This document shows, one piece after another, positions 10,905-21,470 of a stretch of DNA of 64,000 bases. The stretch comes from Cephalotus follicularis (taxonomy: Eukaryota > Streptophyta > Magnoliopsida > Oxalidales > Cephalotaceae). The notes beneath the pieces are model-generated. The model saw nothing but the letters and a program-made list of their open reading frames with translations, had not been told where the DNA came from and did no database searches. The stretch is from the NCBI GenBank assembly GCA_001972305.1, contig BDDD01000368.1, forward strand, positions 113,676-177,675. Reading direction: 5' to 3'. The first letter of the stretch is position 1; each line of letters begins with the position of its first letter. A program made the position numbers and the translations under genes.

Positions 10905-12382
10905 AAAAAGCAAATTGATCTCTTTGAACTTAGTTAACCAAAAAGAAATTTAATTGTGATTACATTCATACAGTTCATGTATATGTGTATGGGAACAAAT
11001 TAATAAAAGAATAAAACGCAGTAAGGCAATAGACATGTGTATCTGACAAAGTGACATGTAGTTTTTGGTCACTTTATACCTCTTGAAATCAAATAAAAAC
11101 TTCTAGGTCACAATTTTGTAGGCCTGCAAAGCAATATCCAGTTGTAAAATAAAAAATAAAAACTTAAAAAATCATTGGTTTTTAAAGCAATGGTGACTAT
11201 ATTTTTATTAATTTTCAAATATTTAATTCAATAAACGATCAATTTGACGCAATCTAGAAATAAATTAAAAAAAACCTTGAAATCTAATGTACACACACAT
11301 CTACCAAAATATCAATGTACTAATTACTTAATTAAAATTATGATTAAAAAAAATCAATTCTCTTTATTTGATTGATGGAGGAAGAAAAAAAGTTTTACCT
11401 TGATAGTCACGGATTATAAAGGGAGAATGAAGATACGATTGAGAAAGAGAGAGAAAATATTAAATATTTAGTGGGAAAAAAGTGTTTTTTTTTTGTTTTT
11501 AGATTTTTTTAAGTTGTGATTTAAATGAAATAGTGACATGGAGTTGATGTGGTAAAAAATACTATAAATTGGAAAATAAGTTTAAAAAAATTATGGATTA
11601 AGAAATAAGTTTTAAATCTACGATGATGGGTTGATAAATAACTCACTTCTTAACTTATTGTCCTTATTTACAATTGTTCTCCAATCATGTTTGTATATTC
11701 TTGTACCAATATGGCCGTTTGTTGAACTTTTTATTGTTTTTTGTAACTGCCGTATATATTAACATGGTTATATTCCATATGTACACAATGATGATTTATT
11801 TTGGATTTTTTATCATTTTAATATTTTATTAATTAATCATGCAATTTTATCATCAACATAATGATACGTGCTATATGATTTTTCATATGTTTTTGATAAT
11901 TGATTAATTTTATAAGTGGTTTTCCTGTTGTCTCAAATAACAATTGGACTAATGTAAGTTTGTTGTTTTGGATAATGGGGAAAAATGTAAAACCACTTTA
12001 TGTTGTGTTTGATGAATTGTGACTATTAATTTGACCAACGATAAATAATGATTACAGTTCATTAAATCAAATTTAGTTTTTAAGCGATAAAATAAATTAC
12101 ATAGTGATTTTCGTTTCTGTACAATAGTGATGCGAGATGACCTATGTAACTGTCATTAGTATATTATTAATCAGACTAACGTATGGTTAATAATATAAAT
12201 GGACTATTAATGAATTTACTAAAATTTATGTGGGTGTTAAAATGAGTATTTCAGTACAGCTAACAGATAACCTTACTATAGTTTATGAATTGATGTATAT
12301 TTCTTTTGTGGAATTATGTAGTAATTTGTAAGCATGTTAATTTATGTTATTGTATTGCAACTTTGAGTCCGTCTGTTATTTC
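10905..12382. other. A/T-rich non-coding stretch upstream of copia M
   Basis: No gene recognised. The 5' LTR and primer site of copia M should lie here, but I could not identify them, so they are decayed or lost. Confidence 0.4.
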
Positions 12383-13132
12383 TAGATATCTGTTTGGTAT
12401 TGAGCCTTTTAATGGGACTAACTTCCTCACCTGGAAGGAGCAAATTGACATTGTTCTGGGTGTGATGGATTTGGACCATGCATTACGAATGAACGCTCCT
12501 ACTACTATTACAACCTAAAAGACTAATGAGCAAAATGTCGCTTATAAAAGGTGGGAGAGCTCTAATTGCATGTCCCTTATGATTATGAAAAGGTCCATCC
12601 TTATGGCAATTACGAGAGGAATTCCTGATTCTAACAATGACAAGACATACCTTGCTTCTTTGGAAGAGCAATTTAAGGGTTCTTCTAAAACTCATTTAAG
12701 CATCCTTATAATAAAAATGCTCACACCAGGTATTATGGGACTAGTGGTGTGCGTGAGCATATTATGCTGATGAATGACACGACTTTTAAACTTGAGGGTA
12801 TGGAAATGGAAATCTCTAAGGGTTTCTTGTTCATTTTATTATGACTTCTCTACCTACGCAATTTGGCCGTTTCAAGATCAACTATAACACACATAAAGAG
12901 AAATGGAAAATAAGCGAGTTGATTGTCATGTGTGTCCAAGAAGAGGAAAGACTTAAGATTGAAAGGCCTGATTTTGCTCATCTTACAACTGCTGGTCCAA
13001 TAATGAAGAAATCCAAAGTAAATGACAAAAATAAAATGAAATTGGATCAAGACAAAATGATGAATAAAGAAAGTGTATCTAGTACAAAGCCTAATGCCAG
13101 CTCCCGAGTATCACTTATGTAGAAAGGTTGGA
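12383..13132 (+). pseudogene. Ty1/copia element M, gag part (left of the nested insertion)
   Basis: A gag of the UBN2 type can be followed across frames: FNGTNFLTWKEQID, then ITRGIPDSNNDKTYLASLEE, then FGRFKINYNTHKEKW and MCVQEEERLK. These are conserved landmarks of plant copia gag, which forms the virus-like particle. Stops (for example the TAA at about 12518) and frameshifts break it. The reading ends at 13132 inside the zinc knuckle, where a 21-kb insertion begins, and the knuckle resumes at 34170. The 5-bp repeat TTGGA (13128-13132 and 34165-34169) marks the insertion. Confidence 0.8.
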
Positions 13133-13246
13133 TGTAACACCCCCGATCGAGGAACGGGATGTCACACGAACTAATCTTACAAAATCATATGAAAAAGGAT
13201 AGTTCCTTATTCTAAAAATATCAATTATCTTGAAATCCAATAATAA

Positions 13247-13322
13247 CATAAAAACATGGGTTCATACTTAAATTTTGTTCCATACATAAAAACATGGGTT
13301 CATACTTAAATTTTGTTCCATA
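13247..13322. repeat. exact 38-bp tandem duplication in LTR E
   Basis: CATAAAAACATGGGTTCATA plus 18 bases occurs at 13247-13284 and again, identically, at 13285-13322. Confidence 0.95.
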
Positions 13323-13528
13323 TAAGGCCAATCTCCAAAGGTCTACACACGACCTGAAAGATCAACTTAAAAAAATATGTCTAGATGCTATCTAAATCTC
13401 CAATTTTTCGGGTGGAACACTTACTGTATTGAATTGAGGTATTTATATACCTATTGGTTATTCTATTGATTATATGCATGTATAGTCGGGGTTTTTGGGC
13501 TGAGTTTTGAAGAATTGGCCGAATTGAC

Positions 13529-13536
13529 TATATAAG
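13529..13536 (+). promoter_or_regulatory. TATA box of LTR A0
   Basis: TATATAAG lies in the expected place for a pol II promoter in the LTR, upstream of a long CT-rich tract. The same context recurs in A1 (ACTATTTAAGTC near 13968) and in the 5' LTR of element A. Confidence 0.5.
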
Positions 13537-14493
13537 TCAATTCACTAACCATTTTCTCTCATTTTCCCTCGTTTATCATTCTTTTCCCTCTCTCTCTATC
13601 CTTCTCTCTCTTCCTCCCAGCTGAGAAGCCTCCATCTCCCTCTTGCAGCTCTGTATTTGCTACTCCATCGACAAAGATAGCAATTACAAGTTGTGGCTTG
13701 CCGATTGAACAAGAAAGTAGCGGGTTCTTGGGTGATTCCTGCTGATTGATTGATTGGAAGCTCAATTGTTGAAGCTTCGTTTATAGGTAGGTGTGACGAC
13801 CGAATTCCCTTTGGTACTGTTCATGCATACATCGTACCGTACTGTACCTATTGGACCGTACTGAACCGTATTGTATTGAGGTATTCTTATACCTATTGAT
13901 ATTGTATTGGTTATATGCATGTATAGTCGGGATTTTGGGCCGAGTTTCGGAGAGTTGATCGAATTGACTATTTAAGTCAATTTTCTCTCTTTTCTCTCAT
14001 TATTCTCATTTCCTCTCCTCTCTCAATCTTCTCTCTCTATCCCTCTTGCTGGCAGCCTCCACCTTCCTCTCTTGCAGCTGGAATTGCATCTCCATCAACA
14101 AGAGCAGTGATTACAAGTTGTAGCTTACCAATTGAACAAGAAAGTAGCGGTTTTTGGGCGATTTCTACCGATCGATTGAGTGGAAGCTCAACTTTTGAAG
14201 CTTCAGTGATAGGTAGGACTTCTTTACTGAATTGCCTACTGTTTTATTGATTGATTTACTGAATTGCATGATTGAATTGAATGATTGAGTGATTGAATTA
14301 AGGTTTTTAGGGTTTATAGCAAACCCTTGACCTAATTGTTAAATTGAATGATTGAATTGATTTTGGAAGGTTGTAACTAGTCTTACTAACCTCAAATGAT
14401 TGATTGTAAACTTTGGTTTTCAAAGAATGTCTTTTAATTGGATTTTGGTATGAGATTGGCCCCATTTTCTACCAGAAAAATCGACCCTGCCAG

Positions 14494-14832
14494 GAAAGAC
14501 GTCGACCCCTAGCCCAAAGGCGTCGATGTCTTTCTCATACGAATGCACTATTCCTTGGTTCTGCAGTAAAGACATCGACGTCTTTCTAAAGACGTCGACG
14601 TCTTTGCCTCGAGATGTCTCTCCCCAGGAAAGACGTCGATGCCGAACATCGATGCGCATTCTCAGGTTATTTTTATCGAAAAGCGTCGATGCCTTTCTAG
14701 AAAGACATCGACGTCTTTGGCCAATCCTCTACATGAACAAGGAAAGACATCGACGTCTTTATAAAGACATCGACGTCTTTCCTCCATTTTAAAGAGGAGT
14801 CGACGTCTTTCATTAAAGACATCGACGCCTAA
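14494..14832 (+). repeat. GTCGAC palindrome cluster, AAAGAC form (LTR A1)
   Basis: About a dozen units of (A)AAGACRTCGACGTCTTT and variants in roughly 340 bp. Several full 18-bp palindromes (AAAGACGTCGACGTCTTT) or single-change versions stand next to each other. Confidence 0.85.
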
Positions 14833-15024
14833 TGTACTGAAAGGAGTTTTGACTGTTTTAAAGCTAGTTTTCTACGGCCATTGTCATACGGATAGTCTGA
14901 TCGTCAATTGTACATGTACATTTTCCATGTCATGCATTGATATTGTACACCGCACATTGTTATTGTATAAATTGTCACCGATATTGCACATTGTACATGC
15001 ATACATGTTGCATGGGGTTTCTGC

Positions 15025-15057
15025 TTAGCCAGTGTGGCTAACCCCATTCTTCGGGGT
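15025..15057 (+). promoter_or_regulatory. two adjacent stem-loops near the LTR A 3' end
   Basis: TTAGCCAGTGTGGCTAA (7-bp stem, 3-nt loop) is followed directly by ACCCCATTCTTCGGGGT. Both are kept in the A copies near 25490-25515 and 31315-31345 and, weaker, at 23092. A role in RNA 3'-end formation or packaging is only a guess. Confidence 0.45.
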
Positions 15058-15681
15058 GGGGCTGTGTTGTACCTTTGTGTGCTGCATAGGTAGGGCAGCA
15101 GGTAGCAGTGGACAGAAGGACTGAGGACCGTTGATCGCTTGACTGCTTGGACACCGAGGAGTTGGTTGTGAGAGATTGGAGTGTATTGTATTGAAAGATT
15201 GTTAATGTTTTGAAAAGACTTGTATTGTAAAGGAAATTGTATCGTATGTATGGATCAGTGTATTGTTTCTTTCGCAACTGATATATATATTGCAAAGTTT
15301 TAAGTTTTTCCGTATTTTATATTGCTAGTCCCGACCATTGTTTTGTATATTGGACTGAGCGTAATGCCACGTGTCCGTCCTGCGGGCGCGGGGTGTTACA
15401 GTAGGACTTCTCTATTTGTATTGCATATTGTTTGACTGAATGACTGATTGAATTGAATGATTGAATGATTGTATTGTATTGAATTGGAAAATAAGGGTTT
15501 TAAAATGAAATCCTCGATCTAACTGATCTAGAAGGATTGAAACTAAAATTTGAAGGTTGTAACAAGTTTTACAAACCTTAAATGATTGATTTTAACCATT
15601 GGTTTTCAAAGAATGGCTTTAAAATGGATTTTGACATGAGATCAGCTACTTTTCTACTGAAAACTGGGTTTTCCCTAGCAC

Positions 15682-15975
15682 AGACGTCGACGCCTAGCCC
15701 ATTGGCGTTGGCACCTTGATGCTTTTGAACTATTTTATTTGAAGTTAGCGTCAACGCGTATCCTTGGCGTTGACGCCTACGATCTGGGATTTCCTTTTTC
15801 CAGAAAAAAAACGTCGACGTAAATCATATCAGCCATGATGTTGACACCTAAACCTACTAGTTTTTAAAAACTCGATGCACGTCAACGCCTCCTGCCATGA
15901 CGTTGATGCCCATCAGCCTTGTATTGAAAGAAATCGTTAAGCGTCGACGCGTATAGCCATAGCGTCAATGCCTAA
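15682..15975 (+). repeat. GTCGAC palindrome cluster, degenerate (LTR A0)
   Basis: Units such as GACGTCGACGCC, GCGTCAACGCG and GCGTCGACGCG. More decayed than in A1, with many CG-to-TG/CA changes. Confidence 0.75.
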
Positions 15976-17403
15976 TGCCCTGTTTTGGAAAATTAATGTT
16001 TTAAAGCTTTGTTTCAACTCCTTTTCACATTGCCGCTTGACCGGAGCCTCACTTGAGGTATTCAAGCCTTTGAAACATAGTTTTTCACGGTTTTCAATGA
16101 TTGATTGATAGAATGACAGTTTGAGCCATAGGCGACGACCCAATAACTTTCTTTAACTGGATAGATGTTCTTTCCTATCTCATTGAATCGATTGTTACCG
16201 TCTATCAGCTATTGATTGATTGATTGCTTGAGTCATAAGTGCCGTGAGTCTAAGTTCGGAACGTTGGACGTACAATACCATTTCTCCATTAGACATCACC
16301 ACTTATTGACATTGTATTGACAGTGTATCGACAGATTGATTTTATTGTGTGGATCCTATAGAGCGACCTTATGATTCGTGTCAGCATGTTAGGTTGTTGA
16401 CTCTGTCCACCTATTCTATCGATCGTTTAATTTATTGTATTGTATTGACTTGCAGATGAGCAATACTGTTATTGATTGATGATTGATGCTCCCTCGAGGC
16501 CCGTAGCTCTCTGACGGTATAGTAGCTCTGACAAGCCCCGTTCCCGAGCACCCACGCACGAGGACGGCCGTGCCAGGTGGAAGGATCCCCCACCTGGATC
16601 CCTAACAAAAACCCCAACAAACAAAGACTAACACGCCAGGGGCAGGCGTTAACACATGCTGCCGAGGAGAACCACACTCCCCAAGCCAAACGCACCTAAG
16701 GCATAGAAACAAGAAATGCCCATGCATAAGGAAACGACAACGTTTAACATAAGGCTAAGCCTGGGATCAACACAAGGGCCCAGGGACAAACGCCAAGCAT
16801 GGGACAGCTACCCGAGGTACCCCAAATGCTCAACTTACACTAAGGAGATGGAATCTCACCCCGGCCAGGTACCCAAGGGATCCACTAGGGCTCACCTGAT
16901 AAAACGTCTCCAGGGATCGAGCTGGTCCGAGGTCGGGAGGATGGGAAAAACTAAGGACAACTTACTATCTCTCTCTTAACGCCTGCGAGCGTGCCCGGGG
17001 ACAAACATCCAGGGACGCCACCAGACCTCAGCTTAGGGTCAACCAACCCGAGCTGTGAGGTCAACCTAAGGCTTGACTAACCATGAACATTGCCAATCTT
17101 GGTAGCCGAATTTGCAAGGATTAGAGCCTGTTGTTGTCTTCTTTGCTTCATTGAATCAGGTTTGATATCCTCTACTGTTAAGAATTAGCATTGAACCTTG
17201 TTTTAATGCCATCAAGTTGTATGTTCAAATATAGACCTCTAATATGATTGGTTTTAATCCCTGCTATGCATGACTTGTTAATGTTTTGAGATTGTTAGTA
17301 AGTCCTGGGAGGTCTAGTAATGGTATTAAACTGGTTTTGGTGTTTGTTGTTTCGACCTTGGTTTCTTTGTTGTTGTGTTATGTTTTGGATTTATGTTTCG
17401 TAG

Positions 17404-18570
17404 ATGGTACGAGCATGGAATACCCCACAAGGAAACGAACCAACTGAAGCTCGTGAAGGAGTGTGAACTGAGCCTACGGTTGAAGAGTTAGTGCGAGAAA
17501 TAGATCGACTAATTCATGCTATGCAAAATCAAGGGCAAGGACGCCAAGAGCAAGTCACGGCGGAAAATGCACCGGCTGATGTTCAGGTTGGTAGAGGATT
17601 TGGAGACCGGCCCGACACTCCTACATATGTCTGGCTTGAGCGATTCCAGAAGCAGAGGCCGTAGTCATTTAGTTCAGCCCTCACACCTGTAGAGGCTGAA
17701 CACTGGATTGCACACATGGAAAAGATTTTCAATGTGTTGGGATGTGACGATAAACAAAAGGTAAGGTTGGCAGCATATAAGTTAGAAGGAGATGCTCAAA
17801 AGTGGTGGCAAACTTTGAAGTTAGCTAAGGGAGGAGATTATATTGATGCCATGACCTGGTTTGAGTTCTGCAAGGTTTTCTATCAGCAGTATTTCCCCAC
17901 TGCTGACAAGGAAGCTGATGCAAGGGAGTTTGTTAACACTAGGCAGAAGGATGGTGAATCAGTCACCGAGTTTTTGGCCCGGTTCACTAGGTTAGCGGGT
18001 TTTGCTGGATCCGCGGTGGGGTCTGCATTGGAGCAAGCAGAGAGGTTCAAATGGAAATTGCAGTACCAGCTTAGGGAGAAACTGATAAACTCCAGGTTTG
18101 CTGACATGGCGGAAGTAGCAAATGCTGCGAAGAATATTGAATTGGAGAGGTTGGATTTTCAAGAAGCTCGACAAGAAAAGGAAAAGAAGCGGAATAGGAG
18201 TGATTTTCATGGGAAGAATTCTGAACAGCAAGGTGAAGGTAAACAACATAAAAAGGATCATAATCAGAATAAGGATAGGGGTAACCCCAATATTCAGATT
18301 TCTTTGTGTGATACGTGTGGGAAACGACATCCTGTTGGGACATGTTACAAGGCCACTGGGGCATGTTTTGCTTGTGGACAAAAGGGTCATCTCTTTAAGG
18401 ATTGCCCGAATCCTCGTACTAGAAATAAAGGAGGAGATGGTAATGATGCCGGACAGCGTAATGTGAGAGGTAGAGTTTTTGCCTTAACGACGCATCAGGC
18501 TGCAAACGCTCCAGGTATTGTTTTGGTTTTGTTTTGGTTTGATAACCGCGAGGAGTTTGTTTTTGATTGA
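17404..18570 (+). pseudogene. gypsy element C gag
   Basis: The likely start is ATG at 17404 (MVRAWNTPQG), just after TTTCGTAG. TGA at 17464-17466 and TAG at 17662-17664 interrupt it, after which a 284-codon open stretch runs from 17716. It has the usual gag core (HMEKIFNVLGCDDKQKVRLA, then WWQTL, FYQQYFP and ARFTRLA) and two knuckles, CDTCGKRHPVGTC and CFACGQKGHLFKDC, in which Cys/His residues bind zinc and the peptide packages RNA. It is the longest open retroelement frame after the Athila gag. Downstream a scrap resembling the protease region (ESFVMHLGVSF) is followed at once by the 3' end of the element. Confidence 0.85.
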
Positions 18571-18658
18571 TAAGTCAACTTATGTTATGATAACTGAATC
18601 GTTTGTTATGCATCTTGGTGTGTCTTTTCTGCTATTTGTTTCGGATTGATATATGTTA

Positions 18659-18694
18659 AGATTTCAGGACGAAATCTTTTTAAGGGGGGAAGGA
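18659..18694 (+). promoter_or_regulatory. polypurine tract of element C
   Basis: GATTTCAGGACGAAATC and TTTTTAAGGGGGGAAGGA stand directly before the 3' LTR start, the usual place and sequence of the plus-strand primer in plant gypsy elements. Confidence 0.8.
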
Positions 18695-20506
18695 TGTAAT
18701 ACCCCGATTTTCGTGTGCATATTTTCAGATTAGTATTTGTTTTGTTATATTAATGGCCTATTTTTTTTTATGGGCTCTTATGTTTGGGCTATATGATTTT
18801 AAATTGGACTTTCGGGATATTGAAAGAATATGTACATGGATAAGAAATATTAGTTTTATTGTAATTTTAAAAGAATGAAAATTTGTTTTATTATGAAAAT
18901 GACAAAAGTATTTATTTAGACATGAAATAAATGTATTATGGCAATATTAAATTGGGCTTTTATGTTTTAGGCTTAAAGACGTTAATTTTGGGCTGTTGAA
19001 TATTGGTTGGACTATGTACGTGAATAAGTAAAATTAATTGAATTAATTTTATTATATTGTAAATTAGTTTAAATCAGTTTTATTGTTATAAATGGCAAAA
19101 TTATTTATTTAAGAAATAAAATCCTTATTTTGGAATAAAAGACTTATTTTCCTATTTCTTCCCCCTCTCTCCCGTTTTTCTTCCTTTTCCCTCTCACAAA
19201 AGTGATTTCTTTCCTTCTTCCTCTCCCTCAATCCCGAAATTTTGCTCCTTTTTCTTATTATAACAGATTTTGATTTCCTTTTTGCCTTAGCATGACCTAA
19301 ATTGCCTTTTCTAAGTGGTATATGTATACTATACTTCCTTGTTATGCCTCCATTGTGTGTCTCTCTCTTGGTAGCCGAATTTGCAAGGATTAGAGCCTAT
19401 TGTTGTCTTCTTTGCTTCATTGAATCAGCTTTGATATCCTCTACTGTTAAGAATTAACATTGAACCTTGTTTTAATGCCATCAAGTTGTATGTTCAAATA
19501 TAGACCTCTAATATGATTGGTTTTAATCCCTGCTATGCATGACTTGTTAATATTTTGAGATTGTTAGTAAGTCCTGGGAAGTCTAGTAATGGTATTAAAC
19601 TGGTTTTGAATTTAACAGTTAGTGTTGACAGAAAATTGATAAATAGCTATGCATGTTATAAATTAGAAATTTGCTTCCCTTTAAAGTATGAACATGGTGA
19701 TCATGTTGGCTTATGTCCTGTTAGTTTGTAATGGCAGCATTAGGACATCTAATAAGAACTGTCTAATCTGGTATAATAACCTGGTAACAATGCATGGATG
19801 GAATTTGATCATAGGACTAGAGGTTAGAATTTCATAAGTCTCTATAAAAGTGTGATCACCAATGCATGATGTTTTGATTCTGGGTATTTAAATGCCACGG
19901 TTAAGTCACATAAGACCTATATAAGTGTTTAAAATCATCTGGTAATGTAGTAAAACGGTTTTAACAAGAAAATTAGAACTAAAACCGCTGTGTGTGCTGT
20001 TCTGTCCAGCATAACAGTCGACTGTTAGCTATTGAGTAGTCGACTGCCACCCTTTGAGTAGTCGACTGGATTCATGCCCAGTTTGAGTAGTCGGCTGCCT
20101 ATGCCACACAGTCGACTGCAACCTTTGAGTAGTCGATTGGACCTTGATATAGTCGGCTGGAATTGCCCAGTGAATTTTCTGGTTTTAAGTTTTGTACTCC
20201 GTTTGTTCGTCTAATAATTTGGAGTCTGTTTTAAACACTATTAAATGTTTTAGATTATGAATAAAGGTTTCAGACTATTTATTAGTTTATATATGTTATG
20301 TTTAGACCATGACGCAAATTTTGAATAAAAGATGAGTTAATATTTGATAGTAAGAATAAAGGCGAATCTTGATTTATAGTTAAATATGAATACATGCTAA
20401 GTTATAATTTGGTAAAAATAATAAAATTGAGCCATACTATAAGATCAGTTATGAATAGTTTAGGATTAGGACCCGTGACGACTCCCTCCAAATCGGGGGT
20501 GTTACA
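18695..20506 (+). repeat. 3' LTR of element C
   Basis: 1,812 bp from TGTAATACCCCGATTTTCG to AATCGGGGGTGTTACA; the ends are near inverted copies. A CT-rich tract lies at about 19141-19260, and the GTCGAC cluster near its 3' third. Confidence 0.85.
20013..20160 (+). repeat. GTCGAC palindrome cluster, CAGTCGACTG form (LTR C)
   Basis: Eight or so units of (C/T)AGTCGACTG with GTCGGCTG variants, starting with the full palindrome AACAGTCGACTGTT at 20013-20026. Confidence 0.85.
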
Positions 20507-21283
20507 TATACGGTCCTGGGCAAAATGCCAAGGACCCACAACATCCAAGAAATCATATACATGTTTACAAAAAGAAAGTTTACAAGACATAGACATCAAC
20601 AAGTCTATACAAAAACCCCAAGAATGTCCCCAAATGCATGAAGGTGCCTGTGGCCGAGGAGCCATCCTAAGGTGCTGTGTCAGCGTCTACCTCTTTCAAC
20701 ACGCTATCCTTAGTGGATCTCAAGAACCCTGCTGCCCCACTTCCTCTGCACACAAAACTGAGAAGGGATTAGTCCAACTGACTAGTGAGTAAGATCAAGG
20801 AATATCCTGGGCAAACCCACTTCCACCGGGGTGCCAAGAGCCAAGGTAAAACGTGCCCTGCCCCAACTGGGCCGAGGACAACCCATATCGAATGCTCAAC
20901 AAAACAAGGAAGAGGTGAAAATATACAAAGATATCGATAAAAAGGAAACCCAAGGAGACGTCAGAGCTACCAACTCAATGACCGACCTCAAGGAAAGAAG
21001 ATAAATAACAGATTATATGTCAGAACATGCCAAGGATCCGGGGATCATCAAAAGATTAAACTCTAAGGATCAACGTTTATGAGGGGACTACTGGTATTGT
21101 ATCAATCACAAGAACATTCCACACACGCACATGCACACATCATACTCACACACTTCCATAGCTGGAACCACCTCGGCAAGCACATATAACAACTCTGTTG
21201 ATGTTCCATCAACGCGGTCATGGGCTACAAAACTGTACACATCCCTCATATACGCATATAGATACCCACTTCCAGAGTACAGC

Positions 21284-21470
21284 ATGAACATCGGTAGAAG
21301 GGCTACGCCAGCACTCCTTCCCCGGCAATCACATGTTGGCGCACCTCACTACATGAACATCGATCGAGGAGCTACGCAAGCCCACCCCCGTCGGCAATCA
21401 CGAGCTCAGCACTACACCATATGAATCTCGATCGAGGAGCTACCTCATCGGCAATCACATACTGTTAGTA
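21284..21470. repeat. tandem units of 68-69 bp in LTR D
   Basis: ATGAACATCG / ATGAATCTCG units begin at 21284, 21353 and 21421. Each contains a GGAGCTAC or GGGCTACG phrase and CGGCAATCAC. Confidence 0.8.

Larger units (their letters stand above)
13792..15400 (+). mobile_element. solo LTR A1 inserted in LTR A0
   Basis: It starts TGTGACGACCGAATTCCC and ends GCGGGGTGTTACA, with the 5-bp duplication GTAGG at 13787-13791 and 15401-15405. It is 1,609 bp. Compared with the 2.4-kb LTRs of element A it lacks roughly 0.8 kb after about 14872, a single internal deletion. No internal coding sequence accompanies it. A family LTR has jumped into another copy of itself. Confidence 0.85.
17096..20506 (+). 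mobile_element. gypsy element C: gag-only, internally deleted
   Basis: Order: a 5' LTR fragment (17096 to about 17338, matching 19365-19608 of the 3' LTR), leader, gag, a scrap of protease, polypurine tract, and a full 3' LTR. Pol is absent. The fragment lacks both the first 670 bp or so and the end of the LTR, and the tRNA primer site is gone, so C cannot replicate by itself. The right boundary is GGGGGTGTTACA at 20506. No matching target duplication is left at the truncated left side. Confidence 0.75.

Noticed and set aside
14494..14832. Regularly spaced palindromes look superficially like a CRISPR array
   Set aside because: Unit length, spacing and sequence vary, spacers are very short, they lie in plant LTRs, and no cas genes are present.
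16716..16979. 87-codon ORF in GC-richer DNA
   Set aside because: Lies within LTR D, has no recognisable domain, and LTRs of this type are non-coding.
17883..18390. Minus-strand ORFs of 74-132 codons over gag of C
   Set aside because: Antisense shadows of a clear gag reading frame with zinc knuckles on the + strand.
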